This document shows, piece by piece, positions 41,133-52,624 of a stretch of DNA of 64,000 nucleotides. The stretch comes from Branchipolynoe longqiensis (Eukaryota > Annelida > Polychaeta > Phyllodocida > Polynoidae), in the NCBI GenBank assembly GCA_030323885.1, contig CM059188.1, positions 115,657,430-115,721,429 on the forward strand, written 5' to 3'. Position 1 is the stretch's first letter. The number at the start of each line of letters is the position of its first letter. The position numbers and the translations under genes are program-made. Below the pieces are notes generated by a model. That model was not told where the DNA came from, did no database searches, and saw only the letters and a program-made list of their open reading frames with translations.

Positions 41133-41585
41133 AGAACAATTTTATTTCTAATAATTTGATATTTGCATGAAAAGGCCCAGTCGAATACGTCCATTGTCGC
41201 TTGTTTTTAAAGTTGTTTTTCATCAAAAAAGAAGTGTTGGGAGACTGCCATGTAGAACTGATGGGGACTGGCAAAAGAGAGGCTACAGAATAAATTAGTC
41301 TGATTGAATGGAGCAGCCAGCCATGACAAATATGGAGGCATTATATAAGTGATGTATACAGACAGGTACAATCATGTATTTGTTATCCTTTATTACACAT
41401 ACACATAGTTTTTGTTTGTACTGCATTAAAATAGCGCCAAATGACACTAGTGTTATTCGACCTAGCAAAAGGCACCCATATATCAATGACACAAGCTTGC
41501 AATAATAGCCAATATTAGCAATAAGATCTTTCCTTCTAGTTTATTTTTTCTAAATTTAGAAATAAGTCTATTCGATGTAGACTTT
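41133..41585. other. No recognisable gene or repeat
   Basis: AT-rich; minus-strand frames at 41050-41492 are unsupported. Confidence 0.4.
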
Positions 41586-41742
41586 TGACAAGCACGCCAA
41601 AATTAATTTAACACGTATTTCTGAGATTAGGCTTTTTAAATCAAAGTGACTTCAAACTAAAGAAAATATAATATAATGATCATCCTACTATATTTATCTT
41701 AGAAAATGACAGAAACTCAAAACCATCGGACTATGCAAGTTG
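41586..41742. mobile_element. MITE-P right part
   Basis: GACAAGCACGCCAAAATTAA, then TCTTAGAAAATGACAGAAAC and terminus CATCGGACTATGCAAG. Confidence 0.7.
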
Positions 41743-41785
41743 GTGGCCTCAAAAGCCTCTGACACACTGCTGTCGGGGTGCCCTT

Positions 41786-41836
41786 AAAGGTGCATAGTCC
41801 GACGGCTTTGAATTTCTGGCATTTTCTCCAATATCA
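41786..41836. mobile_element. MITE-P left-end fragment
   Basis: TTAAAGGTGCATAGTCCGAC and TTGAATTTCTGGCATTTTCT. Confidence 0.65.
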
Positions 41837-42727
41837 CATTGTTTTGGCAACGTGGGTAATTCGGGACCGAGACGGGACAGATAGTGCTTCCCCATTTGAA
41901 CTCAACAGGTACGCTACCACACCATTCCCCCGGCGGCCAAAACTGCATTAACTCCAGGTGGTGACACTGGTGCCTGCACCCACGGCACCCACCTGTACCC
42001 AGTGACCGATATCTGATGTCACTTCTGCCGCTGCTGACATACCAATGGCACTCACCATCCAGATGCCGGACCGACACCACCACACGCCTTTTCTCACCGC
42101 CCACCCGACCCTACTATAAACAGTTGACTCGCAAGGGTTGAGTGCCGGGCAATGCAGAGAATTGAACCTTATACCTGAAACCTATTCCTGACAAATGAAC
42201 TTGACCTGATGCTCTTTGAACTTAGACTAATAAAACTCCAATACTCTGTAGTTCCGTCTGGTGTCCTGAATTGTGGTGAGAGGTATTGTCTACTTTAATT
42301 TAGGTTAAAATTACTTTATTGTAAATGGTTAATTGAGTAAATGGTTATGAGGCAGTAACTATAGCAGATACTGTTCGAATTGCGAGGTGCTTCTAGCTAG
42401 TTCTTTTTTTTATTGATAAATTAGCTTTGAGGTTTTTCCCCCTATTATGATCTGCAATTGGTGAATGGTTAATGCTAGCTCTAAAAGGCAATGTGTATTT
42501 CTCATAAACAAGAAAGATTGTTCTGTTTGATCACAAACACTTTTTTGTCACACTTAGGGTGAAGAGATGCATATAAATATATTGGAGGTTGTGTATTAAA
42601 AAAAGAATATATATACTGACACATCCTGGCACTTCACATCATAACAATGTCAGGGCGAGCCAACTAGTACACAGACATTGCCCTAAATACAGATGTCCTC
42701 CTACTAGTGCGAAGCGGAGGGTGGAAA
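41837..42727. other. No recognisable gene
   Basis: The 106-codon minus-strand frame at 41784-42104 begins next to a MITE-P end and shows no known domain. The rest is AT-rich. Confidence 0.4.
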
Positions 42728-42776
42728 GGAAAGTTTGTTTTATTTAACTTTCCCACAGACACGACAGCACATAACA
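42728..42776 (+). mobile_element. Family D, internally deleted scrap
   Basis: GTTTGTTTTATTTAAC is joined directly to TTTCCCACAGACACGACAGC, words that are about 120 bp apart in full D copies. It runs straight into the 16-bp minisatellite. Confidence 0.65.
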
Positions 42777-43572
42777 AATGCCCCAAATGCCTGTGACACC
42801 AAATGCATGTGGCACTAAATGCCTGCGGTACTAATTGCCTATTGCACCAAATAACTTTGGCAACACATGACTGCAGCACAAAATGACTGTAGCGCCAAAT
42901 GCCTATTGCACCAAATGTATGTGGCACCGATATATGTGGCACCAAAATGAATGCCTGTTGCACCAAATGATTGTGACACTAAATGTTTGTGGCACGAAAT
43001 GCCTTATGCACCAAGTGACTGTGACATTAAATGTCTGTGGCACCAACTGCCTGATGCACCAAGTGAATGTGGCACCAAATGCCTTTTGCACCAAATGCAT
43101 GTGGCACCAAATGACTGCGACACTAAATAGTTGTGGCACCAAATGCATGTTGCACAACATAACTGTGACACAAAATGGCGGTGGCAGCAAATGACTGATG
43201 AAAATATCTGTCGCACAAAATGCATGTTGCACCAAATTACTGACACTAAATTCCTGTGGCATGAGATGTATGTGGCATCAAATGCATGTGGCACCAAATG
43301 CATGTGATACCAGATTCATGTGGAATTAAATGAATGTGGCACCAAATGCATGTGCCACCAGGTGTAAATGACACCAGATGCATGTGGCACCAAATGCATG
43401 TGAGACCAGATGTATGTTGCATCATATGCATATGGCACCAAATGCATGTGGCACCAAATGCATGTGACACCAGATGAATGTGGCATTAAATGAATGTGGC
43501 ACGAAATGCATGTGCCAGCAGGTGTATATGGCACCAAATACATGTGGCACTAAATGCCTATGGCACCAAACA
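42777..43572. repeat. ~16-bp minisatellite, about 50 units
   Basis: Unit TGTGGCACCAAATGCA with many variants (CTGTGACAC, CACCAGATG). The open frames on both strands in 42664-43622 (Cys/His/Trp-rich) are translations of it and not zinc-finger genes. Confidence 0.95.
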
Positions 43573-44135
43573 CATGGGCCAGCTATGACTGTTTCACCTG
43601 GGATAACCCATCCGCGCTGCATCCCTACATGAGATGCCTCTTTCCAACGACACTGATCGGACTAACATTTTCCAGGAAATGTGGTGACACTCTTTTCTGC
43701 TGAATAAGTTCTAGGGACGGCGCTCATAAAACACCTTTTAAAAAAAGGAAAATAGGTTTATTCTGCTGAATAAGTTTTTTTGTCAGTGCTGAAGCACTGG
43801 TCTTCCATCAAGTTTTCAATTCAGGATTATTTACACAAAAATGGTTCATGAATATCCCATGTATTAAAGAGAGCTAACGATAGTTGTTGAATAGACAATA
43901 GCTGTTGAATACACAATAACTTTTGAATACACAATAGCTGTTGAATACACAACTGGCACAATCGATTTCTGGTAGTGACCTAAAATTCCACAGCCATCCT
44001 ATGGTGAGTGTATGTGCCATTAACAGGCAATGTGTCAGTCACTGTATGAGATATGTGATTGGCCCGGCGCTTTCAGATAACACATACATATTTGCTGCAT
44101 TAGGCATTATACAAGTATAAATGCAAGGGGAACAT
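43573..44135. other. Spacer with a short ~18-bp repeat
   Basis: GTTGAATACACAATAGCT-type units occur about four times at 43885-43952. Nothing else recognised. Confidence 0.55.
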
Positions 44136-44300
44136 ATACTGTATATATATATATATATTCCTCCTTGGCGCATTGGTGGAGTGCCCCCCCCCCCCCCAGC
44201 TGTCGGAATAATTGGTGGCCACCCCCCCACCAACTTGCGCCACACACACTGGAGGAAATATATATATATAATATACATATATAATATATAATATATGCAC
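44136..44300. repeat. TA microsatellites and poly-C
   Basis: (TA)n at 44136-44157 and 44257-44300, C14 at 44186-44199. Confidence 0.85.
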
Positions 44301-45487
44301 AGTTGCCTTCACCACCCTCAAAGCTTCAGTCCTCTTTATATCCCATATACATGGCCGACTACACTGACCAACATCCCCGACCTCGTCCTTGCCGATTCAT
44401 GCTCACTGCGTGAATCAGATACAGACAGGTGGGTAGTGGTGTCGGGGTGGATGGGTGGGCGGGGGTTGAGCCATTGCTCTCCTTCTTGGTTGACCATTGG
44501 TGCCGATGATGACAGCAACTCATCATTTGTTGTGAACTTGTTGATGACCGATGATTCCAAGTTGTGCACGGAATGTGCGGTGGCATGTTGGAATTGTGTG
44601 TAGCTGCTATTAGAGAGTCTGGTAGATGAAGGAGATGATCTTTTCTCTGCTGAGACTTTTCGTTAGCTTGAGATATGTACAATCAGTTTCAAATTGTGTT
44701 GGGCCTTTACAAATACAAGCACGCCATGAACTCCTTCCCTTGGCCACTATTTCCTTGGTAGTAGTGTTTGCATTACATTTCTTCAGATTGTATATAATTA
44801 TAAGGCAGTACTTGAACCTTTTCTTCTGACCAACTTGATTTCTGCGTCCTTTTCCAAGTCCCCAGTAGATTGGTATTTTTGAGCCATTGATAATTGACCT
44901 GGAACTAACCTTGTGGTGTTACCAGCTATGTTTCTATAGAGTTCCAGTCGCGATATCGCCTAGTGTATTCCCTACATGTAGGTGTGTTATGATCGTTCTG
45001 CATTTCCATTGTAATCATTCACTTGTAATCTCATGCGCATTACAAGCGAAATGGTTTTCGTTGTGCATTAGTTGAGTAAGCATTAGAAATTGTTATCGTA
45101 GCCCAGTCCACTTGCTATCCGGACTGCACTTCATCCAAACCTCTCTCTATCTCCTCTCCGCTGGCCATGCTCCTCCTTGATAATGTCTGAAAAGTGTTCC
45201 AGGAGGGGGAGCCTGCCAGCATTTAACTTTCTACTCTTACTCTGCCTGTGTCTTTGGCTCGCCGGCTGGTCACCATAGAGCAAATAGACATGGTCCTTTG
45301 ACTCAACTCTCCTCATTTCTCTTTCAGATACTCTACCCTTTTTTTTTTCTCCCAGGCTTATTTCTCCCCCTGATCAATGGAGTTGTTTGCTTGGGTGGGG
45401 CCCTTTACCTTTACGTTTCTCTCGCTTTGTTCTCATTGCTGGAACCGCTGGACCCATCATTACCTGTCCCTTCATAGCGGTAGAGTG
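44301..45487. other. About 1.2 kb without recognisable gene or repeat
   Basis: Several frames of 60-107 codons occur on both strands (44295-44603, 44359-44682, 44887-45075) but none has a recognised domain, and they overlap each other. Confidence 0.4.
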
Positions 45488-45834
45488 AGTGTTGAACGTA
45501 GTTGAACGTAGTTGAACGTGGTTGAACGTATTTGAACGTAGTTGAACGTAGTTGGACGTAGTTGAACGTAGTTGACCGTAGTTGAACGTAGTTGAACGTA
45601 GTTGAACGTAGTTGAACGTAGTTGAACGTAGTTGAACGTAGTTGAACGTAGTTGAAAGTAGTTGAACTACTGGCATCCGTGCCATAACATGTTTATCCAT
45701 ACCGAAACCTGCGTACCTTAACATTTTTCACCATAGTTTAACGTACTTACTCCATGTTTGACCCACGTTAATCTGTCCTACGTTCAACTATGTTCAACTA
45801 CGTTCACAAACGTGCATGTGACCAGGGCTTTAGA
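45488..45834. mobile_element. MITE-Q, GTTGAACGTA-word subfamily, left end not seen
   Basis: A 10-bp array GTTGAACGTA (about 18 units, 45492-45665) passes into TTCAACTATG words and the right end GTGCATGTGACCAGGGCT. Same word as the element at 31742-32368. Confidence 0.75.
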
Positions 45835-46305
45835 CTCTATGGTCTACATGATTGTGGCTAGTATAGCAACTATATATGTGGCTTCAGCGTTCCCCCTATA
45901 GACACTAAAAATGTGCTGATCTCAGCAGCTTTACAGAGGTTCTCGGAACAATTTCTAAGATCCTGTTTTTATTACCAGCAGGGGCTGTTGAGTTGCGATG
46001 AGCAGATGCTATTTGAGGAAAGCTTAGAATTGCTAGCTAATTCGGCAATTTCTTATTCTACTTGGAGGAAATTTCCGAGCTGTTCTCGAGTGGATGGATC
46101 TCAGCGATTATATGTAAATCAAGATCTGATGAAGCGACTTGAATAGTGCTCCTTTACACTAGTTTATGCCTTAGCCTAACGAAATAGGACGATAGGATAA
46201 ATCTGAACCAGATCTGAAGCAGCTGCCTGATAATTGTTGTAGCACTCCCTAAAGGGTTCTTCTGAGTTGGACATCAAATCCTAGTATTATTTTCCATCAT
46301 TCAGA
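45835..46305. other. Unrecognised 77-codon open frame and flanks
   Basis: 45913-46146 plus strand would encode a Ser/Leu-rich peptide beginning MLISAALQRFSEQFL. No domain, repeat or splice context is evident. It is the only frame here that is not low-complexity, hence the mention, but it could be chance. Confidence 0.2.
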
Positions 46306-46446
46306 TTGGTTATCTCAGTGTCAGGATAATGTGACTGAGTGGAATATTGGGTCATGGTGAGGGGTGGCCTGATTTCCTAGTGGGGCAGCACTATAAAGTC
46401 GCCATGAGTGCCCACTGTCACAAGTCGGTACCCATCCTGAAATTAC
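46306..46446 (+). mobile_element. SINE-A 3' half (left arm of an inverted pair)
   Basis: GGTTATCTCAGTGTCAGGAT to CCCATCCTGAAATTACC. Confidence 0.8.
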
Positions 46447-46706
46447 CTTAGATGGTTGGTTCTTGGAGTTTCACGTCCTGGCAATATCTATGGTCATATT
46501 TGGATGGGTAGCGACTTGTGACAGTGTTCATTCATGGCAACTTTATAGCACTGCCCCACTGGGAAACCAGACCACCAGCACCATGACCTAATAATAACCC
46601 ACTCAGTAACATTATCCTGACACTGAGCCAATAAGTCCTTGCCCTATCCTAATAATGCAGAGCGCTTGGCTAGAAAACGAGAAGTGTCGATTTCTTCATA
46701 CCAAGA
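46447..46706 (-). mobile_element. SINE-A, headless, reversed
   Basis: GGAGTTTCACGTCCTGGCAA to CTTGGCTAGAAAACGAG. Tail-to-tail with the preceding copy. Confidence 0.8.
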
Positions 46707-46768
46707 CGGTATGACCTTAGATGTTGCCAAGAATTAAAACTCAAACAACCCACCAACCACCAGTCAGG
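46707..46768 (+). mobile_element. SINE-A tail fragment
   Basis: GGTATGACCTTAGATGTTGC then AAACTCAAACAACCC. Confidence 0.7.
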
Positions 46769-46939
46769 GATATGGAGGAGACAGCTGGAGACAAGTAATT
46801 ACAAAGGTTTCAGTTAATAACCCCATTCTATAATTGGTGACTAATGAGCTTCAGTATGTTTTATCAACAGTCCATAGAAGAATATCATCAATTTCTGTCA
46901 TCTCGCTGATCTGTATCACAGGCTTCATACCTCTCTTGA

Positions 46940-47372
46940 CATATCAAATTCCATGACTTTCCAGGATCTTTCAGTGCAAAATTCCAGGACGCTTTAAAGA
47001 AGTTTATTAAATGAAAGTATCCCGGAAACATGGTTGTATTCATAGTCGATTCACTGTGTAAGATGTGAAGTGTAAATAGGAATAACAAATAATAATGAAT
47101 ATATGTATGGTTTTAATATAACAAAATCAAGAGGAAGGATAATGAACCCACACAAAAATCCCTTTTAATTTTGTTAAACATCACCGATTGAAGTTTGGGC
47201 AAGTCAGCGAAAGTAGGCTTTAAAAGAATATAGTCATGATTTTCATCAAGGATTTTCAAGAATTTTCAAGGATCTTTGTACAAATTCCAGGAGGTGCCAG
47301 GCCTAGAATCCTGCCTTATCAAATTCCAGGACTTTCAAGGTTTTCAAGGACCCATACGAACCCTATATCACT
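46940..47372. repeat. Dispersed 'TTCAAGG/CCAGG' repeat, copy 2
   Basis: TTCCAGGACTTTCAAGG and GATTTTCAAGAATTTTCAAG words, ending GGACCCATACGAACCC; compare 7860-8140. Confidence 0.5.
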
Positions 47373-47503
47373 TTAAGGGGTGGCGGGGTGGTTACCATTG
47401 ACGACAATGACCCCTACCTGACCCAGGAATACCTCTCTCTGCCACCAGTTCCCAAATCTGGATTTTAACTTTTCTTTTCGTTTTACTTGGTGCTTGGTGC
47501 TGA

Positions 47504-47849
47504 ACCAGAGGAGAGGGCCGAATGGGTTAGAGCGTCCGTCTCCCGTGCTGGTAGATTGTGGGGTCGTGGGTTCGAGTCCCGGTCGAGTCAAACCAATGAC
47601 TTAAAAATTGATACTTGTCGCTTCCTAGCCAGGCGCTCGGCATTATTAGGATAGGGAAAGGACTGGTGTGCTCAGTGTCAGGATAATGTGACTGAGTGGG
47701 ATACCAGGTCATGGTGCTGGCGGCCTGGTTTCCCAGTGGGACAGCACTATAAAGTCACCATTAGTGCGCACTGTCACAAGTCGGTACCCGTCCTGATATG
47801 ACCTTAGATGTTGCTAGGACGTAAAACAACAACAAACAAACAAACAAAC
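47504..47849 (+). mobile_element. SINE-B with tail 1, best-preserved copy
   Basis: Head GGCCGAATGGGTTAGAGCGT, box B GGGTTCGAGTCCCGG, complete body, and tail AAACAACAACAAACAAACAA. Intact boxes and tail suggest a recent insertion. Confidence 0.9.
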
Positions 47850-48044
47850 AACATCGCATTACTAGGATACAATAAGGACTCGTACATTTGAGTGTCAGGA
47901 TAAAGTGGAATGCTGTATCGTGGCAGCGATTCTACCACGGTACCGAAGTGGTGCATCACTGTAAAGTCGCCATGAGTGCGAATTGTCACAAGTCGGCACC
48001 CATTCAGATATGACCTCAAGATGGTGCTAGGTCATGAAACCCCC
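47850..48044 (+). mobile_element. SINE-A body, degenerate
   Basis: CGCATTACTAGGATACAATA to GATATGACCTCAAGATGG; about 20-25% diverged by eye. Confidence 0.65.
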
Positions 48045-48690
48045 ACTCACGCCAGCCTAGAGAATAATTAGTTTCAAAATAGACACACGACGAACACAAG
48101 GATATTCAATGCTGGTACTGGTGAACAGTTATAACCGTCATGATGTTGATGGTCACCCACCTTTAAGCGGAAAAACAGACTATATGGCTGGTCGCTATCC
48201 TAGGATGGTACGGGCAGGCTGACCCAGTTTCACCAACAAGATGACCACACACTGTAAAATCCCAATTACGCCATCCTAGACAATATTTAGCTTCAAAATA
48301 GACACACAATGAACACAAGGATATTCAATGCTGGTACTGGTGAACAGTTATAACCGTCATCATGTTGATGGTCACCCACCTTTAAGCGGAAAAACAGACT
48401 ATATGGCTGGTCGCTATCCTAGGATGGTACGGGCAGGCTGACCCAGTTTCACTGACAAGATGACCACACACTGTAAAATCCCAATTACGCCATCCTTGGC
48501 GATAATTTGCTTAAAATAGACACATGCTGGACACAATGATATTTAACGCTGGTACTGGTGAACAGCTATGGCTATTGTCATGGTGACGATCACCCACCTT
48601 TAAGCAGAAAAACAGACTCTATGGATGCACGTTATCATAAGAATGCATGGGCAGGCTGAACTAGTTTCAGGGACAAGATAACCATGCTGC
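48045..48690. repeat. 219-bp tandem repeat, three units
   Basis: TTTCAAAATAGACACAC lies at 48072 and 48291, with a variant at 48510, giving 219-bp steps. Units 1 and 2 are almost identical over AGCGGAAAAACAGACTATAT; unit 3 is more diverged. Confidence 0.9.
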
Positions 48691-48835
48691 TCCAAGTGTA
48701 CACGTGAGTTGTCTCTACTCAGGTAAAACACATCTAGATACCTTTCATATCACCTATTGGCCATGGTCTGCTAAAGGCTCACCCAGCCACACCCTTATTA
48801 AATAAAGTAAATGAGCCATTTGCTCCACATTAATG

Positions 48836-49134
48836 AAGTAACTCTCTGTGGTAGAGTGGTTGGAGTCTCTGACTTTTTTTTCGAGGTCGGACTCCTAATC
48901 TGAAGGTCGGTGGTTCAATTCCCTGTGCCCCCATCTCTGTCAATTTGTATTTCCACTGCTGTGCATAATCAAAGGTTAGTTGCTCTCATATCATGTGTAT
49001 GTAGTGTGGGAGGTTAAAAATCCCTTGAGTCGGTAAACGTGTAGACTTGGGCTTTCTATCAACAAATTGTCTAATGGTGAAAACAAGTCTATTCAGACTT
49101 ATCCATGGTCGGCAGTATAAATCATCAAGAAAGA
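48836..49134 (+). mobile_element. SINE-C, full length
   Basis: GGTAGAGTGGTTGGAGTCTC head, GGTTCAATTCCC, AATTTGTATTTCCACTGCTG, TCTAATGGTGAAAACAAGTC. Confidence 0.85.
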
Positions 49135-49317
49135 AAAAACTAAGGACCGTTGAACAACAAGTAATATACTGAATAATAATAACCAATGTCACGTGGTTCA
49201 GGTCACGTTCTAATTTAGAGCTCGAGTGAGTATTCGTACGCCATCTGAATGCACTAACGCCAATACTACAAGCCGCTAATAAACATGAAGATAATAATCA
49301 TATTAACTATGCAGTAC

Positions 49318-50070
49318 AAGTGAGTGCAACTGAGTGTCATTTCAAACACCAACCTGCTGCTGTTTATTTGGCCAACTCAGTATTACCGTCAACGTTATGA
49401 CAGATAGTAATGGCAATGTTTTATTTTAAAATTTATTGTTAATTCGGCCAACTTAGTATTACCATCATAAATGCACTAATATTACATCCTACTAAAAATC
49501 ATAACGGTAATAATTACATTCACTATTAAATACACCCGCGTCCACCTAAGTGTCATTGCAACCACCAATCTACTGTTGTTAATTCACCCAACTTAGCATT
49601 ACCGTCATTAATGGACTAATATTACATCCTACCTAAAATCATAACGGTAATAATCACATTAACTATTAAATACAGCCGCGTCCACCTAAACACCTAAGTG
49701 TCATTGGAACCACCTAAGTGTCATTGGAACCACCAATCTACTGTTGTTAATTCACCCAACTTAGCATTACCGTCATTAATGAACTAATATTACATCCTAC
49801 TAAAAATCATAATGGTAATAAGCACATTAACTATTATATACAACCGTGTCTACCTAAGTGTCATTGGAACCACCAATCTACTCTTGTTAATTCGCCCAAC
49901 TTAGTGTCACCGTAATTAATGGACTAAAACTAGTAATTACCACTTGCTGCTAATAATCATAACAATAATATTCACATTAACTACACAGTACATCTGACTC
50001 CACCTAAGTGTAATTTCAAACGCCGACCCGCCGCTGTTAATTCGCCCAACATAGTATTACAGATAGTAAT
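49318..50070. repeat. ~140-bp tandem repeat, about five units
   Basis: CACCTAAGTGTCATTG-type landmark at 49543, 49683 and near 49853; AATTC(A/G)CCCAACTTAG repeats likewise. One unit has an internal 25-bp duplication (GGAACCACCTAAGTGTCATT). Edges are diverged. Confidence 0.85.
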
Positions 50071-50164
50071 GGTAATGATTGATTTTATTTTAAATTTTAA
50101 TGAATCTTTTTTTTTTTTGCTGCCGTATGGAAACTAGCCGTTGATTGGCGAGTTAATCCGCCAC

Positions 50165-50280
50165 CTGTTGCGCGGCCGTGTGCACATTCCGCCCTCCATC
50201 CCTCCTCCACCTCCCTCCCACCTCCCACTTTCCACCTCCCACTACCCACCCCCCCACCCCCCACCCGGCCCCCAGGTAGT
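50165..50280. repeat. C-rich low-complexity stretch
   Basis: CCACCTCCCA/CCCACCCCC words; preceded by a T run at 50108-50118. Confidence 0.6.
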
Positions 50281-50329
50281 GCTGCCGGCAGGCTTGCCTT
50301 TGTTCACCGCAGGCTCGCTGATGATGATG

Positions 50330-51345
50330 TGGACGGTGAGCAACTCGCACCAGCTCCTGCCCGAGTCTTTATGAACTGAGCAATTTGCTGAGCAGCTCCA
50401 GCACCGGCCTGAGGCTTTGTGAACTGACTGAGCAATGTGCTGAGCAGCTCCTACCCGAGTCTTTGTGAACTGAGCAATGTGCCGAGCAGCTGCTGACATA
50501 GTCTTTGTGAACTGAGCAATGTGCTGAACAGCTCCTGACAGAGTAGTTGAGAACTGAGCAATGTGCCGAGCAGCTGCTGACATAGTCTTTGTGAAATGAG
50601 CAATGTGCTGACCAGCTCCTGACAGAGTCGTTGAAAACTGAGTGAGCAATGTGCCAAGCAGCTCATGATAGAGTCTTTGTGAACGGAGCAATGTGCTGAT
50701 CAGCTCCTGCCCGAGGCTTTGTGAACTGACTGAGTAATGTGCTGATCAGCTCCTGCCCGAGGCTTTGTGAACTGAGCAATGTGCTGACCATCTCCGGCCC
50801 GAGTCTTTGTGAACTGACTGAGCAATGTGCTGGACAGCTCCAGCTCCGGCCCGAGGCTTTGTGAACTGAACAATGTGCTGATCAGCTCATCCCGGAGTCT
50901 TAGTGAACTGAACAAATTGGTAAGCAGCTTCAGCTCCGGCCCTAGGCTTTGTGAGCTGAACAATGTGGGGAGCAGCTCCTTACAAAGTCTTTGTGAACTG
51001 AGGAATGTGTCGAGCAGCTCCTGCCCAAGGCTTTGTGAGCTGCGGAATGTGCCAAGCAGGTCCTGACAGAGTCGTTGAGAACTGAGCAATGTGCAGAACA
51101 GCTCCTCCCCGCGGCTTACTGAACTGAGCAATGTGCTGCTCAGCTCGTGCCCGAGGCTTTGTGAACTGAGGAATGTGGCGAGCAGCTCCTGCCCTAGGTT
51201 TGTGAGCTGACCAATGTGCTGACCAGCTCCAGCTCCAGCCCGAGTCTTTGTGAACTGAGCAATGTGCTGAGCAGCTCCTGACAGAGTCTTTGTAAACTGA
51301 GCAGTGTGCCGAGCAGCTCTAGACAACATCTTTGCCTTGTGAGCA
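50330..51345. repeat. 42-bp minisatellite, about 24 units
   Basis: GAGCAATGTGCTGAGCAGCT then CCCGAGTCTTTGTGAACT make the unit; 50472 and 50514 show the 42-bp step. Some units carry a 4-bp GACT insertion. As 42 is divisible by 3, frames stay open for long stretches (222 codons on the minus strand at 50700-51368, with a degenerate 14-residue repeat AAQHIAQFTKT). The 4-bp variants break periodic coding, so I regard it as noncoding. Confidence 0.9.
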
Positions 51346-51405
51346 AATGATGAGCAGATCTTGTCCACATCTTTGCGCTGTGACCAATGTGATATACAGT
51401 TCAGA

Positions 51406-51781
51406 CGACCAGATGGGATGGCTGAATGAGTTGAGTGTCCGTTTCCGGTGTTGGTAGATCGTGGGATCCTGGTCCAGTCAACCCAATAACTTTTAAAATT
51501 GTTACTTGTCGCTTGCTAGCCAGGCGATCCACATTATTAGGATAGGACAAGAACTGGTTGGCTCAGTGTCAGGATAAGGATAATGTGACTGAGTGGGATA
51601 TCAGGTCATGGTTACAGCAGCCTGATCTCCCAGTGGGGCAGCACTATAAAAGTTGCCATGGGTGCGGTTTGGTGTTCCAGTGGGGCAGCACTACAAATTC
51701 GCCGTGAGTACACACTGTCACAAGTCGGTAACCGTCCTGATATAACCTTAGATGTTGCCAGGACGTAAAGCTCCAACAACC
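51406..51781 (+). mobile_element. SINE-B with tail 1 and internal duplication
   Basis: GGATGGCTGAATGAGTTGAG head; CAGTGGGGCAGCACTATAAA occurs, then again 47 bp later as CAGTGGGGCAGCACTACAAA. GATAAGGATAATG is a second small duplication. Confidence 0.85.
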
Positions 51782-51952
51782 AATTGACCTACTTAATATT
51801 ATTGGGCACTGCATTGTCACAGGGGCAGGTGATGTGTGACGTATGTCGCTGGTCGTGAATGCTGTTCCGCAGCTAATTAATTAGACGTAGTAATGAGATA
51901 ATGTGTCAGGGTGTCGGAAAGGCAGAGCCGTAGCTGGGAATTGTGTGGATGG

Positions 51953-52288
51953 TTTGGTTGGTTGGTTGTTGTAGTTTCACGTCCTGGCAACATGGACGTC
52001 ATATCAGGATGGGTACCGACTTGTGACAGTGCGTACTCATGGCGACTTTAATACTGCTGACCCACTAGGAGACCAGGCCGCCAGTACCATGACCCAATAT
52101 CCCACTCAGTCACATTATCCGGACACTGAGCCAACCGGTCCTAACCCTATCCTAATAATGCCAAGCACTTGGCTAGGAAGCGACCAGTGTAAATGTTTAG
52201 GTCATTGATTTGGCTCGATCAGGGTTCTATTCCCACGGATCTACCAAAACGGGAGATGGACGCTCAACTCATTCGACCATCCTGTCCG
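51953..52288 (-). mobile_element. SINE-B with tail 1, reversed
   Basis: GTAGTTTCACGTCCTGGCAA to CAACTCATTCGACCATCCTG. Confidence 0.85.
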
Positions 52289-52624
52289 GTCATTGTGTGA
52301 GTTGTAGATAAATTCTTGGAACAGACAAATGCCTAAGGGGTTTAGGGGTACCCGCACACCCCAGAAATTGTTTGGATCCACAGGCTCTGACATGTTAGGG
52401 CGGCGAGGGGGGCGAGGGGGGCGGTCCCCCCAATAACTACGGCTCTGCTATGTAATTTCATAACTACCCACTGCTTACCTCAGCAATTCTGGTTGTGTGT
52501 TTTGCTAAAGAGTTCAATACAGTGTATTATATAAGCCGATTATGAGCTTATGGGATTCTACACTGCCGTTCTCTAGTGTGCGATATAAGCATTATTTCCG
52601 TTTTTAAATAGCATTATTGCCTTC
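52289..52624. other. Spacer with G-rich word
   Basis: GGGGGGCGAGGGGGGCGG near 52405-52427. No gene. Confidence 0.4.

Noticed and set aside
42664..43622. Cys/His/Trp-rich frames resembling zinc-finger repeats
   Set aside because: They follow the 16-bp minisatellite unit; no consistent C2H2 spacing exists.
44295..44682. Overlapping 102- and 107-codon frames on opposite strands
   Set aside because: Mutually overlapping, low-complexity His/Ser-rich in one strand, no recognised domain.
50700..51368. 222-codon minus-strand repeat protein
   Set aside because: Period 42 keeps frames open by arithmetic, and unit variants with 4-bp insertions shift frame. Kept only as a minisatellite.
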